A DNA stretch of 35,426 nucleotides from Acidobacteriaceae bacterium (GCA_019245255.1 JAFARV010000085.1:1-35426); one strand, 5' to 3'. Positions 1 through 7,735 are shown, counted from the stretch's first letter. The notes: generated by a model not told the origin, from the letters alone. Numbers and translations are program-made.

Positions 1-366
1 GCCGCCCAATTGATCGGCGTCACTCTCGCCAACGACGGCAAAGTGGTTGCGAATTACTCGAACGGTGCAGCCCAACAGGTAGTGGCGCAACTCGCAGTCG
101 CGAGCATCCGCAACCCGGAGTCGCTCATCGACGTGGGTAATAACAACTTCAGCCTGTCGGCACAAAGCGCCGCGCCGGCTGTTGGAACTTCCGGCACCGG
201 CGGCCGCGGCACCATCCAGGGATCGGCGCTCGAAGGCTCAACCGCCGATATCGCATCGGAGTTTTCCAACCTGCTCCTCTACGAGCGCAGTTATCAGGCG
301 AATTCCCGCGTCGTCACGGTTTCGGATCAATTAGCACAAGAAGCTGTGAATCTCATCCACTCGTAA
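1..366 (+). CDS. flgE: Flagellar hook protein FlgE, C-terminal fragment
   Basis: The open frame runs in from the window edge, so only about 121 C-terminal residues are seen. FlgE is the subunit of the extracellular hook joining rod and filament. The fragment ends with the classical C-terminal D0 helix of hook/rod proteins: a Glu-Phe-Ser-Asn-Leu stretch, then ERSYQANSRVV, followed by a Leu/Val-rich amphipathic tail. An STADIASEF segment precedes it, as in FlgE. FlgF or FlgG share this tail, but the Gly/Ser-rich segment before it (residues 60-75 of the fragment) fits FlgE best. A strong hairpin follows the stop codon. Confidence 0.85.
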   Translation, partial: AAQLIGVTLANDGKVVANYSNGAAQQVVAQLAVASIRNPESLIDVGNNNFSLSAQSAAPAVGTSGTGGRGTIQGSALEGSTADIASEFSNLLLYERSYQANSRVVTVSDQLAQEAVNLIHS

Positions 367-384
367 GCACTAACTGAATAGCGC

Positions 385-406
385 AAGGGCGCGGATGCGC
401 GCCCTT
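385..406 (+). terminator. Hairpin after flgE
   Basis: A perfect 9-bp stem (AAGGGCGCG / CGCGCCCTT) closes a GATG loop 19 bases after the flgE stop. There is no long T run, so it may attenuate rather than terminate fully. The same stem architecture and the preceding AGCGCAA recur in the 3' regions of both PEP-CTERM genes. Confidence 0.6.
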
Positions 407-417
407 GACAGCACGTT

Positions 418-690
418 TTGCCCGAGGTGCCTAGATACCCGATGACGCCAGCAGAAGAAATTGTCGGTTTTGAAGATGTTCACATGGCAGTCCAGGTCGA
501 ACTGGCTCGCCGGGTCATGACTGTCCGTGAAGTCTTACAACTCGATGTCGACAGTGTTCTCAAGATGAACCGCTCAGCGGGCGAGAATCTCGATCTTTGG
601 ATTGGCGGCGCGCTGATCGGCTTTGGTGAGATCGTGATTGCGGAAACGACCACCGGCCTGCGCATCACCGATTTCAATGTGAAGGAATAG
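418..690 (+). CDS. fliN: Flagellar motor switch protein FliN
   Basis: A 90-residue protein consisting almost only of a SpoA (FliN/FliM C-terminal) domain. The visible pattern is a VELARRVMTVREVLQLDVDSVLKM segment followed by a Gly-Ala-Leu-Ile-Gly-Phe-Gly-Glu-Ile-Val turn and a final ITDF strand. FliN forms the lower C-ring of the flagellar switch with FliM and binds the export apparatus. The first possible start is TTG at 418. The ATG at 442 with GAGGTG 12 bases upstream is an alternative giving 82 residues. It lies just after the flgE hairpin, away from fliM, which is on the other strand about 3.3 kb downstream. Confidence 0.85.
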   Translation: MPEVPRYPMTPAEEIVGFEDVHMAVQVELARRVMTVREVLQLDVDSVLKMNRSAGENLDLWIGGALIGFGEIVIAETTTGLRITDFNVKE

Positions 691-828
691 TCCGCAACTT
701 CATAGTGTCCGGTCTTTGGTGAACGGCAAGCCGCAATAAATCATCGACGGTCGCAGCCCATCGTCGCGTCTCTATCAATCCCCCTTATCCTTCCGCGCCC
801 TTTTTTGCGAGCGTTCGTTGTGAGGCGG

Positions 829-1398
829 CTACAACAGCTCGGCAAATCGCCGGAGTTCGGCCGCCGTAGCGACCAAGCCGTTGCGCGTCAGGGTTTCAAG
901 GTACTCGCCGGTCGTGCAGGGCGGATTTTTCAACCGTTGGCGGATCTTCTGGACGCACCTGCAAAACAGGCCTTGCGCGAGGTTGAGATGATTGCAGAGA
1001 AACTCATCCGGGTGCTGCGCGTCGATCCCGAACGGCGCAAGCGCCGCTTCGGGAAAGTCCTTCAAATTGGCGGTCACAATAACGTCGCAGCGGCCGACAA
1101 TGGCGGCGGCGAGCACATGCCGGTCATTTTCGTCTGGAAGCTGAAGCGATGGGATGAGGCTTTCATAACCTGTGACCAGGGCATCGCGGGTGTTGCTGTC
1201 CATGAGATCGCGCGTCCGCTCCAGCTTGGCGCGCTCGCGGTGAGGTTCATTCTCAAGCAGTTTCTCGATCCATTCCCGGTGAATGTCGGCCGTCCACCTC
1301 GCCTTGTAAACGTCGGTGACGGCGAGCTGCAGAAGCAGATCGCGCACGGGCGCGGGGTAAAGCACATTGGCGTCGAGCAATGCCGTGTAGCCGCTCAT
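829..1398 (-). CDS. PIN-domain toxin (VapC-like ribonuclease)
   Basis: A 189-residue PIN-domain protein, longer than the usual ~130-residue VapC because of a C-terminal extension of about 60 residues. The acidic residues expected of the Mg-dependent nuclease site are visible: D9 in LLDANVL, D89 and D92 in LPDENDRHVLAAA, and D114 in TANLKDFP. The start ATG overlaps the stop of the upstream HTH protein by four bases (ATGA), showing translational coupling typical of toxin-antitoxin operons. The function as RNA-cleaving toxin is inferred from the family; the RNA target cannot be told. Confidence 0.85.
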   Translation of the reverse strand: MSGYTALLDANVLYPAPVRDLLLQLAVTDVYKARWTADIHREWIEKLLENEPHRERAKLERTRDLMDSNTRDALVTGYESLIPSLQLPDENDRHVLAAAIVGRCDVIVTANLKDFPEAALAPFGIDAQHPDEFLCNHLNLAQGLFCRCVQKIRQRLKNPPCTTGEYLETLTRNGLVATAAELRRFAELL

Positions 1399-1865
1399 GG
1401 GCGGGAATAGCCCATGTCATTCTCCTGCGCGTCGGCGGTCAGTTGCGCCAGCACGTCCTCGCGTTCAGCATCGATGCGCTCCTTGTAGGCCATCACGTCA
1501 TCGATCAGTATGCGGCGATGCTTACCGACCAGGCGATGCGGGATGACCTTCTCGTCAAGCAGCTTGATGAGGTAGGGGCGCGAGACATTGAGGATGCTGG
1601 CGGCCTCGACGGTCGTCAGCTCCGCATTTTCGGGGACGATGGTGACGCCACGGCCGGCTGCCATGGCCTCCAGAACCTCCACCAAGACCGAGACCGCACC
1701 GGCCGGCAGCTCAATCGGCTCTTCCCGTCCGGCTTCCTTGACCTTGAGCGAGAGCGGCTTCTGCCGGCGGGCAAAGCGCGACAGGCTCTGTCCCGAAACG
1801 CGAGCCAGGGAAGCGTCCTGCGCCGTCGGCGCCGAATGACGATGCAAATGTGCAAGCGCGGCCAT
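1395..1865 (-). CDS. Excisionase-type HTH antitoxin partner of the PIN toxin
   Basis: A 156-residue protein with an excisionase/MerR-like helix-turn-helix near residues 84-130: TTVEAASILNVSRPYLIKLL, then a wing HRLVGKHRRILIDDV. The N-terminal ~80 residues are basic and of unknown fold. Proteins of this type pair with large PIN toxins; they probably neutralise the toxin and repress their own promoter. A strong ribosome binding site (GGAGGAGAG, 1874-1882) lies 8 bases before the ATG. The promoter upstream is overlaid by three short repeats, as expected for autoregulation. Confidence 0.8.
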   Translation of the reverse strand: MAALAHLHRHSAPTAQDASLARVSGQSLSRFARRQKPLSLKVKEAGREEPIELPAGAVSVLVEVLEAMAAGRGVTIVPENAELTTVEAASILNVSRPYLIKLLDEKVIPHRLVGKHRRILIDDVMAYKERIDAEREDVLAQLTADAQENDMGYSRP

Positions 1866-1885
1866 GATGATTGCTCTCCTCCATA

Positions 1886-1914
1886 AGCATAGGCCATATG
1901 TGCAGTATGTGCAA
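1886..1914 (-). promoter_or_regulatory. Sigma-70-like promoter of the PIN/HTH operon
   Basis: On the minus strand TTGCAC (1909-1914) and TATGCT (1886-1891) are separated by exactly 17 bases and lie just upstream of the antitoxin ribosome binding site. Both elements are close to the consensus boxes. Confidence 0.55.
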
Positions 1915-1940
1915 TAAGTGAATTATCTGCAACATGTGCC
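1897..1940. repeat. Three ATGTGC repeats, candidate operator
   Basis: TATGTGCA at 1897-1904 and 1906-1913 and CATGTGCC at 1933-1940 cluster on the promoter of the PIN/HTH operon. The first two sit in the spacer and -35 region. Direct repeats in this place suit binding by the HTH antitoxin. The rest of the 1941-2213 gap shows no gene. Confidence 0.45.
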
Positions 1941-2213
1941 TATATGCGGGAGGATAAACGCCGCATGTGTCGATTGACGGATTCCGAAAAGGATGTACCT
2001 GTTCGAGAGATGCGTGGGCGATTCCTTCGCACGCTCTGCACACATAGCGCTACTCGAACATTAATGTGAAGCTCTTGCGGCGGGACCCATTCGCAGGCGC
2101 CTTCTTCGCGCCGCACGTCGCCGTTGCCGCATTAAAAAGCGCAATGCCCATCGGCCAGGCTTGGACCAATGGGCGTTGGGCAGACCTTCGGGGAAAAGGG
2201 CGGAAAAGAATCG
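1941..2213. other. Intergenic, nothing recognised
   Basis: Between the toxin-antitoxin promoter and the 3' end of the Uma2 gene there are only short open frames without ribosome binding sites or familiar motifs. I see no RNA gene or clear terminator. Confidence 0.5.
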
Positions 2214-2786
2214 TCAGGAGGGGCTATCCGTCAGGACGCCCTCATAGAGCAGCGAAAGATCGACCGAGACCAGTTCGCCCGAGGGTAGATCCAGGATGAG
2301 TTTGTGAGCGAGGGCCGTCAGATCCTGCATGGTCCACCCGCCCTGGCCACGTTTGTATTGCTCGACATAGAGACTGTCTTGCGCGATCAGCACATAAGTT
2401 TGAAGCGAAGAAAGCTCCCGATATTGCTGGAACTTCTTGCCGCGGTCATAGGCTTCGGTGGACTCCGACAAAATCTCGAAGAGTACCAGCGGATTGAGCA
2501 GGAAGTTGCCCTCGAACTGAGGCGAACAGGAGATCGACGCATCGGGGTAGGTGTAGAGGCCGGAAGGAAGTTTAACGCCTAGGCCGGACCCGAAAATTTC
2601 ACATGCACATCCGCGCAATCCGATTCCGAATTCCCGGATCAGGTTGACCAGGATGCGGGCGTGGCTCGGGGTGCCTCCAGCCATCGCGAACACTTCACCC
2701 CGGAAGTATTCGTGGCGCACCTCAGACGTCGCTTCGAAGCGTAGGTACTCTTCAACGCTGAGTAAGTGGTTCGGCTGAGTGCTCAT
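2214..2786 (-). CDS. Uma2 family (DUF820) putative endonuclease
   Basis: A 190-residue protein with the Uma2/DUF820 layout: N-terminal LLSVEEYLRFEATSEVRHEYFRGEVFAMAGGTPSHARI, central YPDASISC with the conserved PD, then LLNPLVLFEILSESTEAYDRGKKFQQYRELSSLQTYVLIAQD. The E...PD...E-x-K-like residues are those of the restriction-endonuclease-like fold (conserved Glu in EILSEST, Lys in GKKFQQY). The family is greatly expanded in Acidobacteriota and Cyanobacteria; its biological role is not established. The ATG start is preceded by an AAGGAAA ribosome site. It appears full length. Confidence 0.85.
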   Translation of the reverse strand: MSTQPNHLLSVEEYLRFEATSEVRHEYFRGEVFAMAGGTPSHARILVNLIREFGIGLRGCACEIFGSGLGVKLPSGLYTYPDASISCSPQFEGNFLLNPLVLFEILSESTEAYDRGKKFQQYRELSSLQTYVLIAQDSLYVEQYKRGQGGWTMQDLTALAHKLILDLPSGELVSVDLSLLYEGVLTDSPS

Positions 2787-2816
2787 TGGTTTGGATTTCC
2801 TTTTCAGCTTAAGAGG

Positions 2817-3042
2817 TCATTCGAAACGTCCCGTCATCTGATGCACGTTCGAAAGGCCCACCGTCACGCCCGGTCTCTCATCCGGGACCGAGAGCACGCG
2901 ATAGTGATCCCGGATATACCTGCGTTTCCGTCGCAACGAGCTGGCCTTTGTCGTGCACCAGCAGATCGTTCTTGTAGGCTTCGGGCAGGTTGAGGCGTTC
3001 CGCTTGAGCAACCAGCACCTTGTGAATGGCGTCCGGACTCAT
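2817..3042 (-). pseudogene. Frameshifted small conserved-looking gene
   Basis: The ATG at 3042 has a good ribosome site (GGAGG, 6-7 bases upstream). It opens MSPDAIHKVLVAQAERLNLP and continues through LLVHDKGQLVATETQVY. The frame then loses sense near 2920. The sensible continuation RDHYRVLSVPDERPGVTVGL and SNVHQMTGRF is in another minus frame and stops at 2817. A single extra base would join the two halves into a ~74-residue protein. I do not recognise the family. It lies 30 bases upstream of the Uma2 gene in the same direction, so it may once have been co-transcribed. A sequencing error is an alternative explanation. Confidence 0.5.
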
Positions 3043-3209
3043 GCCGACCTCCGCTTGGTGGCAGGCTTGGTTTTTACATCGAGCGAAGCCGTGAGCACCG
3101 CCATCAGGTCTTCGGTTTTGGCAGCGGACCACGGCCATACCGTTGATCATAGCGGCGCTTGCCTGGTGGATAGAACTGGAGCGGCAACTCGGCGAATTTC
3201 TTCGCCCAT

Positions 3210-3237
3210 CTACTCGAGTTTCGGGATCCGGACGGGC
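3210..3237. repeat. Copy of the fliM 3' end (left of vapBC)
   Basis: A 28-base segment matches the fliM 3' end at 3995-4022 with two mismatches. Read on the minus strand both copies encode PVRIPKLE-stop, and both mismatches are synonymous. The two copies are direct repeats enclosing the vapBC pair. Confidence 0.7.
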
Positions 3238-3320
3238 ACCACGGCGCTGAGCACCGATCCGACAACGAACAGGCTGAACGCTAACGAGTGCGTCGGCGCA
3301 CATCGACGCCGGTGGCTACC

Positions 3321-3566
3321 ATGAATGGCTACCATGTAGATATGACGTGCAGTGTGAAAGAAGCCCGCAACAAGTTCACTCAGCTGCTCAAGGCGGTTGA
3401 GGATGGTGAGGCCGTCACGATCACACGCAACGGTAAGCCTATTGTGGAGATGGTCCCAGCCAAACCACGGAAGCCCAAGTTCGGAACGATGAAGAATCTG
3501 GTGATCGATCCTAATTGGAACCGGCCACAGAACGACGTCGAAGCCTGGCTACGAGGCGACGTCTGA
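3321..3566 (+). CDS. Phd/YefM-type antitoxin VapB
   Basis: An 81-residue Phd/YefM-family antitoxin: CSVKEARNKFTQLLKAVEDG followed by EAVTITRNGKPIVEMVPA, the usual DNA-binding N-terminal fold, then a C-terminal toxin-binding tail ending in DVEAWLRGDV. The start at 3321 has GGTGG six bases upstream; the ATG at 3342 is also possible and would match the shorter usual N-terminus. It overlaps the VapC start by a CTGA junction. The sister pair at 22444-23060 has the same architecture, so the two are diverged paralogous modules. Confidence 0.85.
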   Translation: MNGYHVDMTCSVKEARNKFTQLLKAVEDGEAVTITRNGKPIVEMVPAKPRKPKFGTMKNLVIDPNWNRPQNDVEAWLRGDV

Positions 3567-3949
3567 CGCGCCTACTCCTTGATACCTGCGTCGCTATCAA
3601 CGCGGCTGAGGGGAAATTGCCGGTGAAGGTGCGGACTCTCCTGAGTGCATCCAGCACGGTGCGCCTACTTAGCTCGGTGAGTATAACGGAGATCGTTCTC
3701 AAAACCGCTCTCGGAAAGTTGAACATTCCTGAGCCGAGTCTTGATCAGTTGATTTGCGATCTCCAGCTCACGATGCTCCCCCACACTCCCACCCATGCTC
3801 GGCGGATGTACGGACTACCGATGCACCACCGGGAACCGTTCGACCGCATGCTGATCGCAGTCGCATTGGTGGAGGACATTCCCATCGTGACATCGGACAA
3901 GGACATTGAGAAATACAGCGATATGGGATTAAAAGTCGTCCGCTACTGA
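3563..3949 (+). CDS. vapC: VapC-type PIN toxin
   Basis: A 128-residue PIN ribonuclease toxin if translation starts at CTG 3563, whose last bases are the VapB stop (CTGA). An upstream TTG at 3515 in this frame is possible but would overlap VapB by 52 bases. The CTG choice is supported by the second vapBC pair, where TTG sits at exactly the same place and gives 129 residues. Expected acidic residues are D7 (LLLDTC), E43 (SITEIV), D94 (PFDRML) and D112/D114 (TSDKDI). The DPFDR-like motif is here EPFDR. The antitoxin before it is Phd-type. Confidence 0.85.
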   Translation: MTRLLLDTCVAINAAEGKLPVKVRTLLSASSTVRLLSSVSITEIVLKTALGKLNIPEPSLDQLICDLQLTMLPHTPTHARRMYGLPMHHREPFDRMLIAVALVEDIPIVTSDKDIEKYSDMGLKVVRY

Positions 3950-3994
3950 GATCGTTGGATCTCGTGTTTGCTAACGAGAAGCTGGGCGATTTGC

Positions 3995-4022
3995 CTACTC
4001 GAGCTTCGGGATCCGAACGGGC
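3995..4022. repeat. fliM 3' end, right copy of the 28-bp repeat
   Basis: It contains the last codons and stop of fliM. With 3210-3237 it forms direct repeats around a 757-base interval that holds only the vapBC pair, as expected if a cassette inserted at, and rebuilt, the fliM 3' end. Confidence 0.7.
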
Positions 4023-4972
4023 GGCGGCGGCAGCTGCTCTACAATAAACGATCGCTTGTTGCTGCAATCGATTACCTGACCCTTGAATTTGTTGGTTCCG
4101 TTCACCAGGCAATCAACCCGTTTCTCCAGCCGGTAGTCAAACTTGAGGCAATCTCCGACTTCCAGGTCGAGCAGATCACGCACCGTCAGCCGCGGACCAA
4201 CCAGCCGCGCATCGAGCGTAACGGCGGACTGACGCAAGAGGGCCATCATACGGTCCTGCTCTGCCTCCGTAGGGTCGGTTTTCCGCAGCATCCATTGCTG
4301 TTCAAACTTCTGGCCGATCATCTTGATGTTGATGGCCGGGATGGCAACGTTCAGGGTGCCTGCAGCATCGCCGATGCGGATTTCGATCGCAATCGCAACC
4401 ACGGCTTCCGTGGGCGACAGAATCTGCACCATCTGCGGCTCGGTTGCGATGGTCTCGATTTTGAAATTGATCAGCGCGACACTCTTCCAGGCCTCGCGCA
4501 GGTCGTTCAGAATAATCCGGAACAGGGTGTCGAGAAGGTGCTGCTCGATTTCTGTGATCTCGCGCTTGCGGTTATCGCTGCTTTTGCCCTTTCCTCCGAG
4601 AATGATCTCGAGGATCGGAAACACTAACGATGGGCTGATTTCGATCAGCGCGTTTCCGTCGTAGGGACGCAAGCTGAGCGATACGATACAAGACGGCGAC
4701 GGCAGGCCTTCGAGGAATTCGCCATACGACAACTGCTCCACGCTGATCAAATTCACCGTCAGGTAGGCACGCAGATAGGCCGCCAGGCTGGAGGCCAAGT
4801 TACGCGCAAATGCTTCATGCAGCAGGTGAATCGCCCGCAACTGCGACTTCGCGATACGATCCGGGCGCCGGAAGTCGAAGGGAACTTCTTTACGGCCTCC
4901 CCCGCCCTGCTCCTGGCCCTTTAATTTCTGGAAAACCGCATCGATTTCCTGCTGGCTAAGTTGCCGGTTCAA
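3995..4972 (-). CDS. fliM: Flagellar motor switch protein FliM
   Basis: A 325-residue FliM. The N-terminal LSQQEIDAVFQKLKG (residues 5-19) is the CheY-P binding segment. The middle CheC-like domain includes the LGGKGKS loop near residues 125-131, corresponding to the GGXG torque-related motif. The C-terminal SpoA domain starts near VTLDARLVGPRLTVRDLLDLEVGD. FliM forms the C-ring that receives the CheY signal. The start is TTG at 4972 with GAGGT 5-6 bases upstream; no ATG fits. It is alone on the minus strand between a vapBC cassette and cheY, apart from fliN. Its last 28 bases are duplicated beyond vapBC. Confidence 0.95.
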   Translation of the reverse strand: MNRQLSQQEIDAVFQKLKGQEQGGGGRKEVPFDFRRPDRIAKSQLRAIHLLHEAFARNLASSLAAYLRAYLTVNLISVEQLSYGEFLEGLPSPSCIVSLSLRPYDGNALIEISPSLVFPILEIILGGKGKSSDNRKREITEIEQHLLDTLFRIILNDLREAWKSVALINFKIETIATEPQMVQILSPTEAVVAIAIEIRIGDAAGTLNVAIPAINIKMIGQKFEQQWMLRKTDPTEAEQDRMMALLRQSAVTLDARLVGPRLTVRDLLDLEVGDCLKFDYRLEKRVDCLVNGTNKFKGQVIDCSNKRSFIVEQLPPPPVRIPKLE

Positions 4973-5134
4973 AATATACCTCGTTTAAGGAGTGTGGTGT
5001 AAGCAGCAGCAATTTCAACTCCACATCTCCCCGGCACCTAGCAATTCACTATCCGATTTCTCTGAGCGAGTACTTATGTGCGAAAAAACCACTGCCTTAT
5101 GACCGAAGAGATTTTCGAGCAGGTGACACTCTGA

Positions 5135-5500
5135 ATGGACGTTTTGATCGTAGACGACTCCGCAGCGATTCGGAAAATTCTTAAGCGGGTTTTACAGCAA
5201 GCCGAAATCCCGACCGGCCAGGTGTATGAGGCAAGCGACGGTGTGGAAGCCATCGAACGCTTGAAGGAGCAGCCAGTACAGCTGATCCTGTCCGACATCA
5301 ACATGCCGAACATGGATGGCCTGCAGTTCCTAAGCCACATCAAGAGCACGGCCGAGTGGAAGCACGTTCCCGTTGTGATGGTCACAACCGAAGGCAGCCA
5401 ATCGAAAGTGATTGAAGCGGTTGAGCTCGGCGCCGTCGGCTACGTCCGCAAACCGTTTACTGCCGAGCAGATCAAAGAGAAACTCGCCGGGATCATTTAG
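5135..5500 (+). CDS. cheY: CheY-like chemotaxis response regulator
   Basis: A 121-residue single receiver domain with all signalling residues: acidic pocket D7-D8 (IVDDSA), phosphoacceptor D54 (LSDINMPNMDG), switch T84 (MVTTEG), aromatic Y103 and K106 (YVRKPF). Without an output domain it is expected to bind FliM when phosphorylated. AGGTGA lies 8 bases before the ATG. It is followed 20 bases later by cheX, and fliM is divergent upstream. No kinase gene is in the window. Confidence 0.93.
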   Translation: MDVLIVDDSAAIRKILKRVLQQAEIPTGQVYEASDGVEAIERLKEQPVQLILSDINMPNMDGLQFLSHIKSTAEWKHVPVVMVTTEGSQSKVIEAVELGAVGYVRKPFTAEQIKEKLAGII

Positions 5501-5520
5501 ACCCCGTGGGACGGATACAA

Positions 5521-6036
5521 ATGGAAAGACAACAGATTATTGACGCGATTCACGCCGCAACAGCAGAAGTTTTCTCGACAATGCTCGGTCTCGAAATCGA
5601 GCCCGCCAGCGTCCACACGGACCAAGCGTGTCCTTCGGTGAACGACGGCGTGATGGCAATTGTCGGGATTGCGGGTCCCTGGGCCGGAAATGGTGTAATT
5701 TCGTGCACCGCTCCGTTTGCATGCCGGGTTTGTGAGCTGTTTCTCATGACCGAGGCGGTCGCGGTGAACGAAGAAGTCCTGGACGCAGTCGGTGAACTCG
5801 CGAACATGGTCATCGGAAATTTCAAGACCGCGGCTGAAGCCGTCGTGGGGCCACTCGGGCTTAGTGTTCCGACCGTCATCTATGGCCGCAACTTTACGTC
5901 AAAGAGCCTGGGCAACAATGATTGGCTGGTGCTTCCCTTCAAGTGCGCTGAGGATATCTTTGAAGTCCGGGTTTGGTTTGCACCCGCGAGCGAAAGTCAT
6001 CCCAGGCACTTTGTAAATCATCTGCAGTCGGTCTAA
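5521..6036 (+). CDS. cheX: CheX/CheC-family CheY-P phosphatase
   Basis: A 171-residue protein of the CheC/CheX/FliY phosphatase family. The single catalytic motif ExxN is visible as E92 and N95 in AVGELANMVIGNFKTAAEA; a CheC would normally have two. The central AIVGIAGPWAGNGVISC and PTVIYGRNF segments match the CheX fold. It would dephosphorylate the adjacent CheY. I chose ATG 5521; a GTG at 5506 in frame would add five residues. It lies directly downstream of cheY and is likely co-transcribed. Confidence 0.85.
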   Translation: MERQQIIDAIHAATAEVFSTMLGLEIEPASVHTDQACPSVNDGVMAIVGIAGPWAGNGVISCTAPFACRVCELFLMTEAVAVNEEVLDAVGELANMVIGNFKTAAEAVVGPLGLSVPTVIYGRNFTSKSLGNNDWLVLPFKCAEDIFEVRVWFAPASESHPRHFVNHLQSV

Positions 6037-6056
6037 AGATCACGGCCGCGTATTTC

Positions 6057-6081
6057 CGGGACGTAACTCTCCCGCGTCCCG
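6057..6081 (+). terminator. Possible terminator after cheX
   Basis: CGGGACG (6057-6063) pairs with CGTCCCG (6075-6081), 21 bases after the cheX stop. The following bases are pyrimidine-rich but not a clean T run. Confidence 0.35.
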
Positions 6082-6470
6082 CAAACTCTCTTCTTGCCAG
6101 AGCCTGTGTGACATGCACAACCGGGAGCGCAGGCACTCCGAGCTGTTGTCCTGGCCTTGGTGCACCAACAGCCGGATGAACGTATGCGCTCACGTTCAAG
6201 CTTGATCTTAACGATCGATTTCCAGTCGCTGCAATATTTCATTCGTCCTTTCTCAGCTGTAACATTCTGCCGGACTTTCCTTATCAAGCTTGCCGTACCA
6301 AGCCAATGCAGATTTTTCACTCGCGATGTCCACTAATACAAGTGAGTCACGGACTTTCCTGACTAACGTTCCTGTGGCTCGCCAACCGATATGTACTGTG
6401 AAGCACACTGGAAACACCGGTAACCGCTTCATACAAGATCGGACGCGGCTGATACCGCTGAATGTCCGAA
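6082..6470. other. Intergenic region upstream of porin gene
   Basis: About 390 bases without a convincing gene. Short open frames on both strands lack ribosome sites and familiar motifs. It should contain the porin promoter, but I could not identify confident boxes. Confidence 0.4.
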
Positions 6471-6488
6471 ATACGGGAGTTTATATTC

Positions 6489-7706
6489 GTGAGATTAACT
6501 AAAGTCTTATTTGCTTTGGGCTGCGCCGGCATGTTCGTCTCGGCACTTCAGGCGCAACAGATACCAGATTTAAAGGTCGGCAACGATACGGTCCAGTTCC
6601 ATGCATTTGCGTCGCAGGGATTCGCCTACACCAACGACAACAATTACCTGACGATGAACACAAGTAACGGCAGCGCTGCGTTTACGGAGTTTGGTTTTAA
6701 TGCGTCGATGCAAGTTACCAACAAGCTTCGAGTCGGTGCGCAGATGTACGACCGGAACATCGGTCAGCTGGGCGGATGGCATCCCACATTTGACTGGGGA
6801 TACGCCGACTATCGCTTCAACGATTGGTTTGGGATCCGAGCCGGAAAAGTGAAGACTGCATTGGGTCTCTTCAACGATACGCAAGATACCGAAGCGCTTT
6901 ATACCTGGGCGCTGTTGCCTCAATCGGTTTACCCGATCGACTTACGCAGCAATAACATCGCCCACACGGGTGGCGACGTGTACGGCTCACTCTCATTGCA
7001 TAAGGCCGGCACAGTCGGATACACCGCGTATATCGGAGCGCGTTCCTTCGACCCATACGGCGGGTACAATTACTTCTCGGCTAATCTCGGCATACCGATC
7101 GTTAGCAACTCGGGTCGCGCCGCCGGCACGGATGTCCGCTGGACTACGCCCGTCACCGGTTTGATGGTTGGCGGGTCCTTTATGGATCAAACGCAGGACA
7201 GAAAGGGATACTATACAACTCTCGCATTGGGAGCGCCGCTAGGCACCCCTTACAGCTTTGTTGCTAACCCACAGCGAACGTCGGCTGCTTACGGAGATTA
7301 CACACGTGGTAATTGGCACTTGAACGCAGAGTTCCGGCGGGATCACTATATCGGCGATATAAGCACGACATTCGGTCCCGTGTTCCCGTGGAACGGTAGC
7401 GATAAAGCATGGTTTGTGTCAGCAGCCTACCGTATCAACAAGCATCTGGAGCTTGGAGCATATCACTCGCATTACACGGTTGATGCACCATTTATTGCGA
7501 CGGACCCCAATAGCAATCACATTTATGACGAAGTCGCGACAGCTCGTGTGGATGTGACCTCGTGGTGGGATGTAAAGATCGAAGGCCATTTCATGAATGG
7601 TTACGGTGATATGTTCTCCGCACATGGATTCTATGTCGCGAACAACCCGCAAGGCATGAAGCCGAGCACCGATATGCTCGTTATCCGCACGGGTGTGAAT
7701 TTCTAA
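6489..7706 (+). CDS. Outer-membrane beta-barrel porin
   Basis: A 405-residue protein from GTG 6489, with GGGAG (6475-6479) nine bases upstream; an ATG at 6462 lacks a ribosome site. An N-terminal signal peptide RLTKVLFALGCAGMFVSALQAQ is followed by many alternating aromatic/polar strands (FHAFASQGFAYTND, FGFNASMQVTNKLRVGAQMYD, GYADYRFNDWFGIRAGKVK) and a terminal hydrophobic strand ending TGVNF, the C-terminal Phe being the usual barrel-assembly signal. It is presumably a porin; the RAGKVKTALGLFND segment resembles the polyP/phosphate porin-like group. The next gene encodes a small PstS-like binding protein, making phosphate or another anion a plausible but unproven substrate. Confidence 0.75.
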   Translation: MRLTKVLFALGCAGMFVSALQAQQIPDLKVGNDTVQFHAFASQGFAYTNDNNYLTMNTSNGSAAFTEFGFNASMQVTNKLRVGAQMYDRNIGQLGGWHPTFDWGYADYRFNDWFGIRAGKVKTALGLFNDTQDTEALYTWALLPQSVYPIDLRSNNIAHTGGDVYGSLSLHKAGTVGYTAYIGARSFDPYGGYNYFSANLGIPIVSNSGRAAGTDVRWTTPVTGLMVGGSFMDQTQDRKGYYTTLALGAPLGTPYSFVANPQRTSAAYGDYTRGNWHLNAEFRRDHYIGDISTTFGPVFPWNGSDKAWFVSAAYRINKHLELGAYHSHYTVDAPFIATDPNSNHIYDEVATARVDVTSWWDVKIEGHFMNGYGDMFSAHGFYVANNPQGMKPSTDMLVIRTGVNF

Positions 7707-7735
7707 CTACGGACGCGTCATCAGGAGAAGAAAAC

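Noticed and set aside
805..1886. Plus-strand open frames opposite the PIN/HTH pair
   Set aside because: The minus-strand proteins have family motifs, coupling and a ribosome site; the plus frames do not.
3043..3303. N-terminal extension of the small frameshifted gene up to 3303
   Set aside because: The extension has no ribosome site, an Arg/Cys-rich composition and runs through the fliM-like repeat in a different frame; the ATG at 3042 has a good site.
3968..4627. A 219-codon plus-strand frame over fliM
   Set aside because: Shadow of fliM, with no domain of its own.
6033..6320. A 95-codon minus-strand frame between cheX and the porin gene
   Set aside because: No ribosome site, odd composition (many Arg and Cys) and overlap with the cheX end.
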